Shown here: positions 1-11,700 of the stretch, piece after piece | How positions within the stretch are numbered: the first letter of the stretch is position 1 | Layout of the letters: every line of letters begins with the position of its first letter | Assembly: GCA_964019055.1 (NCBI GenBank) | Contig: OZ025219.1 | Span: forward strand, 5,661,868-5,725,867 | Length of the DNA stretch: 64,000 nucleotides | Direction: 5' to 3' | Source of the DNA: Anthopleura xanthogrammica | Lineage: Eukaryota; Cnidaria; Anthozoa; Actiniaria; Actiniidae | Translations under genes and position numbers: made by a program | Notes under the pieces: generated by a model | What the model was told of the DNA's origin: nothing | Database searches by the model: none | The model's input: the letters and a program-made list of their open reading frames with translations, nothing else

Positions 1-1812
1 AATGCTTGATAAATAAAATAATCGCAATAATTACATTCTGGTTAATGTATAAGAATATTTTCTCATCTAGTTTTTTATTGCCAGAGTTTAAAGAACTAAT
101 CTGCACTTTTTTCAACAAAAACAAGACGAAAAACTACAAATATTTCCTTAAAATATTTTAGGAAATTTTCTGTTGTGTTGAGAATTTGATATTATTATGT
201 TATGTGAAATGTTTAAAAGTTATTCTAACGAAAATTCTCAAGTATTTTTTTCTTCATTTTTTTGTTTCATTAATATACATTTCCAGACTATATTTAAGAC
301 CAGAAACTTATAAAAGTTCTATTTTCGTCCGTACCAAGAGCAATAGCAAATTAAGAAATTCAGATTGGGAAACTTTTCATGACCATAACTCGAGCTATAG
401 GAACTGCTTACGAGTTTCTGAATATGGTTTTTATTTGTAGACTTGGAAAGAGCTAGACCATCACGTGTTATATTTTGAACCAATCAGACATGTTGATAAA
501 TTTGGTCTGTTTCAGACCTCACTGTTCAACTATGACTGTTCATTAAGATTTTTTACACAAAAAAAACCCGACTTAGTTAAATTGTTTGTCCATATCATAA
601 AGGGTTTGAATCGAAGTTGTGTCTTTTAGGAAAAAAGCAGGGTCTCCTTTCAGTGTAATTACACGATAAACACGAAATATCTTGTTTTAATGACTGAGAT
701 CAAATACACTCGACTCCATTGCCCTATCATTGTTACTGCGCATGCTCGAAGAAAAGCATTTCGTTGAGCATGCGCAGTAAGATTAACAGGACTCGGGATC
801 GAGAGTGAGTGAGATAAAATACTGCTACAGTGACTGGAAAGGACTGACTAAAATAAGAGACTGGTAACGAGCAAGAAAATATACCGTTGGTCTCTAGAGA
901 TTGGGGACGAGTTCATGTTCATGATTTTGACCAATCAAGACCGGGAGAGGATTTTGTTGCGCAAAGCGCATATTTAAGATTATCATTATTACGTAGAAGT
1001 TAAGATAAATTCTGTAAACGGAATACATACATATATTTAATAGTAATTATTGTTTGTTAAGTTAAGGTTTAAGTATTTGAAATATTTATTTCTTCATATT
1101 TCGTTCTATTTACAAAACCGGAGCCCAAGTTAAGCATTTGTTCTTCTAGCTAATTATACCCTAATACTGTTTATTGCCATTTTGATACAAAAAAATCGCT
1201 ATTGGGGTTCCTTTGCTTTTGTGGCGGCCATGTTAGACAGTAACCAAGCCTCTCCATGAAACTGAGGTTGACTGATATCTTGACCACAATACATGACTGC
1301 TGTCCAACCGTTATAATCTACCATTAAAATAACCAAACCTCTTAGGAAAGAACAAAAAGTATTTCTGTTCTGAAGCGAGAAGATTGATATCTATAGAAGA
1401 TACAAATGTAATCTTGGGCTCCCTGTGGTATAAAGGTTGTATTACTGATTTTAACAAACTTGAGTGATCTAGCTAATTTACATCTTACCTTACTTAAGAT
1501 CTAAAACAAAGACCTTTGGTTGGCTTTTTTTCTCATAAATAAGATAAATAAGATTTCTTCTCAGAAACCCAGTAGTTTCATTCCGAAACAATTGATTATA
1601 ATACTATAGATATCGATAATGTAAATACTCCTAACTATAAATTCTATCAGGTCTTCGTTTAATAGCATTACTGTTATAGTAAAAAACCACTTTTTTGTGC
1701 TGTATGCATTACAAATGTGAACGACAGGGCTCAGTTGCTTATTTTTCATTGTTACATCAGCCATCTTGGAAAACATTTGAGTTCTTGCTATGAAAATGAG
1801 GTTGCCCTTGAT
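1..1812. other. AT-rich intergenic stretch without a supported gene
   Basis: I see no coding exon with credible splice signals and composition. The short open frames here have low-complexity composition. The only structure is the small palindrome at 733-780, listed separately. Confidence 0.5.
733..780. repeat. short perfect inverted repeat
   Basis: Fifteen-base arms TTACTGCGCATGCTC (733-747) and GAGCATGCGCAGTAA (766-780) are exact reverse complements around an 18-base loop. It could be the core of a small palindromic element; I see no protein context. Confidence 0.7.
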
Positions 1813-1963
1813 TCGAGAATTGCTTCGCTTGTCGCGCACAAGGTTTCAGTATGAGGCTTCATACATAATACTCAGTGATTCGTGACAGAAAAAAGAGTAG
1901 ATTTGATTGAGCACGGAGCCTCGTATTGAAACCTTTGTGTTAGACAAGCGAAGCATATCTCGG
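1813..1963. mobile_element. hairpin MITE-like element
   Basis: The left arm (from 1813, CGAGAATTGCTTCGCTTGTC) and the right arm (to 1963) are imperfect reverse complements over about 50 bases. They share the GCTTCGCTTGTC and GGTTTCA blocks. There is no coding capacity, and no clear target-site duplication was recognised. Confidence 0.55.
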
Positions 1964-3100
1964 AACTTGACTATTAAGACCGCTGTGCGTGAATAAGAAT
2001 TTATTGAAATGAGGTGGAAACCTTCCAATCCATTTTGATGTTATATTTTCTTCATCCTGGTTGCTGTAATTTTGAAGATGTCATTCTATTTGTTATTATA
2101 AAGTGTTGAAAATGAATAAATACTGTTTAATCTTCCAATAAATCAATAGAAAGATTATCTTGCCATTAAGGGAGATGAACCGTATTCATTTGATTCCTAT
2201 CTGTGCTGTTAAATATCTAAATAATAATAGATAGTTGGGGTTTATTGATTGCTAACTTTGTTTTTGATCCGTTATTCTCTATATATGTACATATATGTAT
2301 CATTTCAATACTTATTAAGAAAATGATTGATAAATCTACTACATGTGTAAGAAGTCACCCATATGTTACTTGACTTGAAAAAACTTGAGTGAAAAGAAAA
2401 AGCTGGAGTTGATTGCAACTTCGTGCCATGTCACGTGACGTGTTGGTGACTTCACCTTATGTAGTACCATATAAATTTTGATGTAACAAATAAGTTAAAA
2501 ATAATAAATGAAATAAAAGTAAAAAAGTGAATTACCACTGGCCTTGTTCTTATTTCTTGTGTTTTGAAATATTCTTTTTTTTTTTAATTATGTTGTGTTT
2601 GAATACTGGCTTCGGTTTTGACCGGGTGCACCTGGGCACTAGACCTCCCTCTTTCCTTGTTTAAGTTATATTAAGTAAAAAAAGAAAGTAGGAAAAAAAG
2701 AAAGATAGAAAAGAAAAGAAAACCGAGAGTGGGAAAGGAAAGACAAAAACACTCGATCAGCTATCAATCAAATCCATTACTTTAATGTTCTGTCTCATTC
2801 AAACATGGTCAGACGCCATCTTGCTTATCCCAAATCTAGAGCTCAGGACTCGGTCAACTTAATGGACCAGTGATCACGTGACCCGTTGATTATGGTCTGT
2901 TTTAATGTTATTTCACTATCCAAATGGCGATTGATAAAGGATTTTTTTTTAATATGTTGTCGTTCATTACAAATTACAGTAGTCTACAATGCTTAACACA
3001 GGAAGCCCAGTGCTTTTGAATTCAGAACCACGAACTAAGAATACATAATATGCCCAAATGCACTTAATTTATATATATACAAATTATTATTTATATAGCA

Positions 3101-3405
3101 TGTGACGTATATCCGGTTCCTTTTAATGAGGTATTTTATATCGGAAAGCATTCTCATGTATGACCTCATAAGGAGGCCAACTCAGAATACACACATTAGA
3201 CGTCATTTCCGGGTATGAAAGTGGGATGACGCCCGAAGAAAATTTTTATAATGTTTTCCCTCAGGGAAAACAATATTCTATTGATTCATCTCGCACGTCG
3301 TAGCTCGACACAATTTGGCCAGGAACTGACAATTAATATGTCTTCTGTCAACAAAATATTGATTTCGTAGATATTTATGACCCAAGTAACCGGAAATACG
3401 TCACA
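3101..3405. mobile_element. MITE-like element with TGTGACGTATATCCGGTT ends
   Basis: TGTGACGTATATCCGGTT at 3101-3118 pairs with AACCGGAAATACGTCACA at 3388-3405 with one mismatch, giving an 18-bp terminal inverted repeat on a 305-bp AT-rich interior. The interior has no open frame of interest. Confidence 0.55.
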
Positions 3406-3430
3406 GTAGTAAAGACTCCTGGCCAAGACT

Positions 3431-3563
3431 GACCCCTTTCACGTTTCGTCACAGCAGCTCAATTTGGAGGACAAAACGAAAGAATTCCAACCTTCTGAGA
3501 ATTGGAACCTATTGTTTTGTCCTCCAGATTGAGCTGTATTCTGACGTGCTGCAAGGGGTTTAT
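3431..3563. mobile_element. MITE family A, copy 1 (full hairpin)
   Basis: Nearly the whole element folds on itself. The left half carries GACCCCTTTCACG and CAGCTCAATTTGGAGG; the right half carries CCTCCAGATTGAGCTG and ends GCAAGGGGTTTATA. Related copies lie at 8295-8433, 33484-33537, 38380-38506 and 58208-58326. This copy overlaps the stop codon of the cysteine-rich peptide gene at 3560-3802. Confidence 0.75.
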
Positions 3564-3802
3564 ACACGGCACACGATTGTGTTCATGCAATAATCCAAGG
3601 CTGACAGATAACACATTTCCAGACACATGGACATCAGCTGATGTGTAGCTCGGCTATTACATCTGTAGAAGCAGCCATCAGCAGCCCTTGCTTTACATCT
3701 TTTATAACATCGATTACAGTTTCCGGGTCGTAGACTTGAGGTGTAACATTCGCTCAACGAAATCAGGCAGAATATGGTTATTATTAGTACAGCGGTCTTC
3801 AT
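3560..3802 (-). CDS. small secreted cysteine-rich peptide
   Basis: An 80-residue frame begins with a typical signal peptide: a basic second residue, a hydrophobic stretch at about residues 4-16, and probable cleavage near residues 18-20. The rest holds cysteines at 29, 32, 36, 44, 48, 60, 64, 72 and 78, plus one at 19 at the putative cleavage site. The spacings are CxxC, then CxxxC three times (32-36, 44-48, 60-64), with many Arg and Lys. Such layouts occur in venom-like, antimicrobial or structural secreted peptides of cnidarians, but I do not recognise the family and assign no activity. On its own strand the start codon is preceded by TTTTCAG, so a 5'UTR intron may end just before it. The last codon and stop lie in the terminus of a family A MITE. 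It could be a single coding exon or the last of a few. Confidence 0.55.
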   Translation of the reverse strand: MKTAVLIITIFCLISLSECYTSSLRPGNCNRCYKRCKARAADGCFYRCNSRATHQLMSMCLEMCYLSALDYCMNTIVCRV

Positions 3803-4782
3803 ACTGAAAAGTTTTTAATCTGTCAAAAAAAATAATATTGCCACTATTAGCTACTAAGTCGAGTGAACATGCTCATCTTTCTTTTTCTTTTTGGTTGGCC
3901 GATTTTTGGCCGATGTTCCGAAAACGGCTTTTGCCCCCATCTTCCCCCTCCCCCTCCCCTCCCCCTCCTCTTCACAAGGCAAAAACCTGGCTACGCCCCT
4001 GAGAAATCTTTTTGCTGTAGTCTCAATCGACAAGATTACATAAATTTAGCAGTCTTTAGAATATTCCCCCTTAACCAATCATATTACACGAAATGAGCTG
4101 AGCTGTCTGTCCAATCAAAATGAAGCTAAAATATGACACATTTTTTCTCTCTCGCAAAACCATCTACTCCATAAAAAGCCGTGCCATCTAACCGATTATT
4201 TTTCAAATTTGAGATACGTGTGTTTCCATGGTGACTAAAGTGCGTGGGGTCAAGCAACGTGAACGGGTTGTCTCTCACAAGGCTTTTTTTGTCCATTAAC
4301 TCGCTAAGCTTACCTTGTTAACTGTACCTTGAGTTCAAGTATTTTAGCGATTGACTTGGTAACTGGTTCAGTTTGAATCCGCGTCACAGACTTCAAAACT
4401 AGTACAAATACAAAGCAATGTTTTTGATGTTAGAATTTAGAATGTTGGAAGTAGAGAAAATAGCTAGAATGATATTGAAGACAATCGTTCGTGAATAAAA
4501 ACAGCACTGAAATAAAACAAAATTATCAAAGATTTCAATTCTGGATTGAACATTAAGCTTTGAAAATCAATAAGCAATGTTTCTTCCCCTTGATGTTCGG
4601 CTGCTTGTATTAGTTTAGAATCATTTTCCCGATATCCGAACAAAAATTTTGTTTCTTTCTGGTCGATTCGTCTGTGATGTTCTTCAACTTCCAATATATA
4701 GACCATGAGTCCCTGCGCCAAGTGACGTCATTTTTGAACGAAAACCATAATAATCTATATCTATTTTATAGCTTTTTTTTAC

Positions 4783-4810
4783 TCCGACGAAGGACTAGCG
4801 TCCGAAACGT
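4783..4810 (+). ncRNA. degenerate hammerhead-ribozyme-like motif
   Basis: CCGACGA is followed by a four-pair stem GGAC/GUCC with loop UAGC, then GAAAC and GUC. This matches the hammerhead layout CUGANGA, stem II, GAAA, stem III, GUC, except that the invariant U is C. Similar motifs are known inside Penelope-like retroelements of cnidarians and other animals. The altered core makes activity doubtful; it is best read as a retroelement remnant. Confidence 0.3.
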
Positions 4811-7182
4811 CAGTAAGTGATCTCTCTTATTTTTTACGGTGTAAAATTGAACTTTTTATCCATACTATATCTATTTACCTTCAGGAGTTCGGCGATTCAG
4901 TAATAAAATTCTTTCAGAGGCATCAAACACTCTACTTGTTGAATTTTTAATAATTTGAACTATTCTTTGACTTATAAAGCTATCAGTTAGAATGACAGAG
5001 GAGTGAAAAATCCGGATTCAAAGTCTTGGCTCAAATATTTTACGGAAATATACGGGCGAAACCACAATCTAAAAATAACAGAAGGCCTAGGCTACTAAAA
5101 TTCTCTGATAACGCGTGGGGTTTGCTTTAATGACACAACATAGGAAATGTGGGAAGACAGAAATTTAAGACTTTATAGATATTCTTATTTCTGTTGTTGA
5201 TGAGACATCAGTACTATCAAGGCATGGATTGGAAAACTTAGCCGACTGGGATTGGTATCCTCATGCAAAATTGTATAAATTTTTGGAATTAGATTTTTAT
5301 AAGTTATAAGTTTCGGAGAAAAAAGAATAAACAATTTGAGTGGGCAAGTTTTGATACGGACGCGGTTTCTCATGCCTCAGCATTCAAATGGTTTCCTATT
5401 GTTCGTGTGCGTCATATCCATCCAATCAAATCACGTCCAGTCTTTTAACTTCATACCGTCATCTACACTCACAAACATAAGTTACTCAAACGTCAGCCGT
5501 TAAAATCAGTGCGATATTACATACTACGGTAGTATATATATGTATATATGATTACAAACCAGTCATACAATAATATTACGTCAAAATATTTACCCATGTC
5601 GCTGATATCTCTAAATCTGCTATCAAAATTAATCAAAATGTTCCTAATTGAGCTTTTTTCCTAATGATGGTTCTCGAATACATATTTTCTTTTTTTTTCT
5701 TGCAGTAGTTTGTAACGTCGAGAAATTTCATCTAAAATATATCACAAAACTTACAAGATCGAAATTCTGAATAGGATGCTTGACGAAAAGATTCTTAAAG
5801 TCTTTCTATAAACTGCAATTTCAATCCAAAATTATATCTATATAAAATGACTTTATTTTTTTTTAAATGATCCAATAACAGCTTACCTGTTCAGAAAGTA
5901 TCAATGGTACTTTATCTTTGTTGTTGGAGTTTCTTCTAAAAACAGTTAAAATACTTTCGATCGCAAAGTTCTGTCTTCAAATTTACCGCTCGTGCTTCAG
6001 TAGATCGTAGCTTTAAATGATCTTCAATTTTAACGGTCAATCTCGATATCTACTCTTTATGGGGCTATTTATTACAAGGTCGCGTTTGAGTTGACAGATG
6101 CTATACTGATTCAGTCAAATTAGATTACTAATCTATTATCGCTGTAAGTCAGTTGGAAGACATATTAGGTCAAATTTTCTCGACGTCATCTTCTTGTAAA
6201 ATTAGAAGAAAAAGCTATAATTATATTGTGGATGATTTTATAGATCCAAACTGTTTCTTTGTGTAGCTGTTTCGATATAAACATATATATTCACTGAGAA
6301 TTTTACATTTTCTTGTCGCTATCTTAAGGCTTCAAGCAACACGTTTCGTTAATTCTCCCTTTGACCTCGCTACAAGCGACCGTTAAAATTTGATACATGC
6401 ATGCGATCCCTCCTCAAAACCGATTTTGTAGAACATCTTTGACTGTTGTGTGTTTGTGTCTAGACCAAGATACAAACGCGCTGCTAAAATTAAACGATCT
6501 CTTGACCTGGAGACAGAACTTGTTGCATGACCGAGAGAGATAAACTCGTCAGTGTTATATTCTGAATGAGTTTTTAATCGTGTGGTTAGGACGGGCTTGT
6601 CACACTAGTAAACATTCATTTCCATACAGGATGTCCTGTCTAATCATCTCTAATACATACGTTAACAGGGCTGGTTCAATTTCTCTTTCGTAAACAGTTG
6701 TTGTCCTCACGGAAAGTATATTAATCGTTGACATACCAGAGAACAGTCGATGTCCCGGTGCAAGGTTGGGTGAGTTTGCCAAATAACCTTGAAAATTTGC
6801 GGCAGCATTTTCAATCGAGTCTTGCTTTTTTTATTTTTTATTTCAATTTTAATAAAAAGACGTTATTTTCCCTTTGTCGTTGTTGGAAACTCAACTGAAT
6901 GGCAAATCTTGTTTTACGTTTCTGATTTTCTTGCGGATCTTGTCTGTGCGAGTCAAACAGTTATAAATGAAAGTCATCGGCCATCAACTGAGAGATAGAT
7001 CGACTCTCTTGTGGGGCCTTTTTTTGGATGTGGTACTCCGCTAGCCATTAAAGTCAGTCGAACGATTTCCTGTTTGTTTACCTCCAACCGCCATCTTCCC
7101 GTTCCGGTAGGTGAGCACCCATCCACACATGTTGGTACCAAGCCCTGGCTTCCAAAGATTAATTTGTCGGGTTCCGCAGGTT

Positions 7183-7391
7183 TTACAGCACGACGCGCAA
7201 AAGTATGACCACAATTAACGATTCGCATACCTCTATGCACGGGTTTTTGCTGCCAAACGAGCTTTTAAACGCGCCTTATTTGGTAAAACCAGACAGCTTT
7301 GCATCGAAATGTATCGGTGACGTACAAAAACCCGTGCATACAAGTATGCAAAAATATTGTATGTGTCATACTTTTGCGCGTCGAGCTGTAA
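7183..7391. mobile_element. MITE-like inverted-repeat element
   Basis: TTACAGCACGACGCGCAAAA at the left end mirrors TTTTGCGCGTCGAGCTGTAA at the right end with two mismatches. The inner segments also mirror (CGGGTTTTTG against CAAAAACCCG). Open frames across it are by-products of the palindrome. Confidence 0.65.
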
Positions 7392-7534
7392 TAGGATGAG
7401 TTCAGAAATTACAATCGTTTTTTAACCTTTTTTAATATATGGAAATATTATTCTATTTTCGGGCTAAGCTAGGTTTTATAACATCAAAAAAGCGGTTGAC
7501 AAGTTTGAAAAATAAAGGATGTGAGTACGAGGAT

Positions 7535-7760
7535 GGTTATGCGCCCCCTCACCTTCGTGAGATACTTCTAAACCAGTTTCGTACGGGGATGCTCCGCCCG
7601 GACTCTCGACGCCGTACCCTTTTTATACTAAATTACCTCCTGAGAAGGTAACCATTTCATATACCTTAATTTTGAAGAAGGCCAGATATGAATATCGATC
7701 GTCGCGTAAAACGGTGTGCAAGTTCGGCTTCATTCCCCTGAATAATAATTTTAGCTTCCC
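7535..7760 (+). repeat. dispersed repeat, copy 1
   Basis: The blocks GGGATGCTCCGCCC, GACTCTCGAC, GCCAGATATGAATATC and ATCGTCGCGTA recur in the same order at 13512-13740. Both copies are plus strand and keep a similar spacing. The class is unknown, with no open frame shared by the two copies. Confidence 0.55.
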
Positions 7761-7914
7761 TTTGATAGCACTAACCATATTCTTTTTTCGTCGGAGCTAT
7801 CTTGGCAGACGCGTCATTATCTTGATTACAAACCCAAGACTTAGTAAAATAAAGTAGTCATTCGAACAGCGGATCTGGTTTGGTGAGCAGGTTTGGATTT
7901 TCAGCATTCTATTT

Positions 7915-8001
7915 CCCCCAGGCCATCCCCCAACCCCCGATAAACCCCCCAGGCCACCCCCCACCCCCGATAAACCCCCCAGGCTACCCCCCACCCCCCA
8001 C
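7915..8001. repeat. C-rich minisatellite, about 30-bp unit x3
   Basis: Three units of CCCCCAGGCC(A/T)CCCCCCA followed by CCCCCGATAAA lie head to tail. The minus strand is correspondingly G-rich, with G-runs that could form quadruplexes. Glycine-rich minus-strand frames here are artefacts. Confidence 0.7.
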
Positions 8002-8294
8002 ACACCCCCTTTAAATCACACTGTTTGAGAGCATAATGTTGTTCACTGATCATAAACTTTTTTTTCCTGGTTAACACACTAGTTCTCTGTTGAGGATGTT
8101 CCATTCTGTGCTCAACTCAATCTTTACAGATTTCTGTATTTATTGTATATCTTAAAATGAACTGAAGAAAAAGTACAAAATCGTCGCGTCAAGATATTAA
8201 CAGTTTGAAATTTGCATTTTTTCATTTATTATTTTTTCATTTATTTAATGTAACTCAGTTTTAAATTCCACTAAATATGTGTCACCATTCGTGA

Positions 8295-8433
8295 TATAGA
8301 CCCCTAGCAGCATGTTGGAATGAAGCTCAATTTGGAGGGCAAAACAGTAGGTTCCAATTCTCAGGGGATTAAAATTCTTTTGTTTTGCCCTCCAAATTGA
8401 GCTGTTCTGAGGTCACGTGCAAGGGGTCTATAC
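8295..8433. mobile_element. MITE family A, copy 2 (best preserved)
   Basis: The ends are TATAGACCCC and GGGGTCTATA. Inside, AGCTCAATTTGGAGGGCAAA pairs with TTTGCCCTCCAAATTGAGCT. It lies about 310 bp upstream of the start of the propeller/EGF gene. Confidence 0.8.
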
Positions 8434-8742
8434 ATAAGTCAATGTCTTTTTCGGTACGAAATGAATTAATGCATAGCAATATGCTCCAAAACTATCTAGT
8501 ATGTCAGACAAAATTTTGTCTTTTTGAAAAGTTTCACAACACGATAAGTATGCTTTTTTATAACACTATTTTTTCGTGCACAGCCTATCCTGGGATTAAG
8601 GGTATCTATTACTGATTTTTACTTAAAAGTAAGTTTCCTAGCTTTGAAAGAGCTTAAAAGGTCAAGCAGCAGTTGAGCGGGGAAGGTCCTAACTCAAAGT
8701 TCAGTATAGATTAAGTTGACTCCTTCATCGTCCTGGCTTAAG

Positions 8743-11700
8743 ATGATTCCATTCTACACCAAGAATATTCCCTGGTTTGTGTGTTTAGCTGTCATGGTTC
8801 TTTACCATGTTTGTGTCACTACAGTGGTTGTAGATGCCGGTAAGCCATCGATGTGTGGGTAGTTACAGTAGTTATCTACGGACTGACATACGTAATACAA
8901 TAATACATGACCACACTACATGCATGCCAAGTCAAATTGAGCGCAAGAATGCCGGGGACTGACACGTACACGGGGCTGTGAAAACCTTTAATGCTCTTCA
9001 TATCAAACCCGATTCTCGTGCTGAAGTTGCCAGCACTTAACAGAACAGTATATCCAGAGATGTTCCCTTACAGTAGTTCGTGTGACTGTACGTAGCTAGC
9101 AGTTCTAAGTGCCATGAAGAATTATGATAAGACAGTAAGGAAAATCTGCAGCCAGCGAAAAATTTTCTGCACGCAAATTTCGTTCGGAGATATCGGTGAG
9201 GAAGGTCAAAACGACTTTTTAAAAAAATGAATTCCCCCTCCTAGGGACCATTTTGGTCACGTTTTTTTCAGGCGTTTGTTGTTTTTCAAGAAGGTGAAAT
9301 CGTGGTTTAAAGTGTGGTTTTGTTTTCAAGATGGCGGCTTGACTTTCCTCCCTTGTTAAAGTATACTGACACAAATCCACACATAGGATACCATAGGGGA
9401 ATTATATAGGAAAACAAAGGCGCGCACGAAAAAAATGTTCTTTTGCAATATTTACGGATTTTATTACTCATTCGTATTATAGAGGACATTATCTTGACCT
9501 GGAAATAAAAGAATTAATTAAACGTCATTTTCCCCCGATTTTATTTCCATCTTTTACTTTTATCTAGATTGGGCTCCCTGTGCTTTATTCGAATCCATAT
9601 TATTTTTTTTCCAAATATTAATATGGCTTGTCAGAAAACAAATTAGCAGTCCCGCAGCCGCATACCGAATACTTTAAAAGAAGTTTTAGTTATAGCGGAG
9701 CGGTACTGTGGAATAATCTGCCACTAAATATAAGACAAGCATCGTCTCTGACAAGCTTTAAATCTCAAATACGTTGTCACTCATTTTGAAACAATTAATA
9801 TTATTATTGCACGGCGTCCTGGTAGAGCAGGTTTTTATTTTAACTTCTTTTATTCCTTTTCTCCTATTATTGTATTAGCTTTAGCTTTAGATTAGATTAG
9901 TTTAAGTGTTTTTAATGTTTCTCTTTAAATATATATAATTTATTGTAATTATCCTGAAGGACCCACCGTGGGTAAATAAAGTTATCTGTCTATCTATAGG
10001 ACAGTTAGGAGAAGTAACGATTTAGTCACGCGACCTGTTTTGTAACAGAACATGGGGGTCAAACATTCCGGGCAGATATCGAAACACAACCACGAAAGAA
10101 ATTAAAAGAGCTTTATGATCTACATTTATAAAATTCAATGACGATTTCCTCCATTTTCTTTGCCTTCACAGAGCTTCGTCTCATTTATGCATCCAGATTC
10201 GGTGTTTATAAAATGGCTCTTAATGGATCTCTCAACGAGGAATTTGGATCGGCACCCAGCCAAACTGTAGGTCTTGATTTTGATATCCAGTCGGACACGT
10301 TGTTTCTGACGAGCATTAGATCCAATAAAATCTACAAAACAAGCCTCGATGGGACAGGTAAATAGGACATTTCTTGTTAAAAAAAGGAGAATAGGGAGCC
10401 ACCAGCAAAATTATGGACGTTCTTTTTTATTTGGGGGGGGGGGGGGGGGGGGAGGGGGAGGGGGAGGGAGGTAAGGTAGACATCTTGTCATGTTCTACGT
10501 ATACGTATGTCAATTGTATCCTTTTGGCAAACACTGTTAACGTCATTTTTTGTTGCAGGTCCAGTCAAAATGATTGTTGATTACGTCAAACACGCGAATG
10601 GTATAGCAGTCGATTGGATTGGACGAAAGATTTACTGGACTGACGAAAAGGTGAATTTAATCGAAGTAGCTGAGCTTGATGGCAGTAACAGAAAGATTTT
10701 ATACTCTGAGGGACTGGATGATCCTCGTGCAATTGCTGTACATCCATTTACAAAGTAAGTCGTGTTGACTGGTTTGTGAGTTGGGTTTCCTGTGTCAAAA
10801 AAGGTTAACAGCACAGGAAACCCACCCATTTACATTCATTTAGAAAGTGAGCTTGAAATCATTTCCAGAAATATGGGACATGAGCCTGCTCATACATGCG
10901 CAATGATGCGTTTCAGCTTACAAAATAGCCGCCGAGTCTTATAGGAAATGTATGGGGAATATAGAGCTTCCTCTATTTACGGCGAATAGGGTTTTATTTC
11001 CTCTAAGCTCCACATCGCGACAAACAACCCACCCTACAAGCTACTAAATAAGCGTAAAATGATCATTGAATCATGCGACATATTGGTTCCCGGACTACTT
11101 GCCTTCGCAAGGCTTCGAAAGCTCTAGATTCCATACATCGTCTATAAATCTGGCCACACTTGACCCCAAAATCGTCTTATTTGAACTCGAAAAAATTTAA
11201 AAGTAAAAGAGCTCCACCTCGATATCACCAAACGAGTGTTTAATAAATCCAAAACCGCTCAAAATAGACAGCATGCCTTCAGAATGTAGGTTCCCAAGAA
11301 GCTTGAAGTTAGGTTAAATTTTAAGCGATTCGACGCGTTGTTAGCTCGTAGTTTTCAGTTAAAATGACAAGAAACCACAGAGAACTGCTCCAAACAGCTT
11401 CAAAACCCCCTAAATATCGCCATTTTGTTTTTACAAGCTCCTATTGACTGCTGAGATACAATAAGGAAGCTTAAAGTAACGATTTACGTTTGAAACTTGT
11501 TTCTTGTCCTTCATGGGCTTCCTGTGGTGAGGCTTATCAACAGAAAAATAATAGTTGTTCTTTTGATTGTCAAGTAACTATTTTTTGGCAAGAATTGTTT
11601 TACTAACATCATCGTTAAATATAAATATGTGCTTGGAAACCATGTAGTTATATTTTCCCTCTAGAAAACCACTTCATTTTCATTCATGCGTAACACCGCT

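Larger units (their letters stand above)
3803..8294. other. intergenic region, repeat fragments only
   Basis: No gene is supported. The stretch contains a solitary end CCTGGCTACGCCCCTG (3987-4002) like the end of the element at 27485-27661, a hammerhead-like motif (4783-4810), an inverted-repeat element (7183-7391), a dispersed repeat (7535-7760) and a C-rich minisatellite (7915-8001). Confidence 0.5.

Noticed and set aside
4464..4721. 85-codon minus frame with gene-like composition
   Set aside because: No family recognised, no supported partner exon; possibly a relic. Not strong enough to list.
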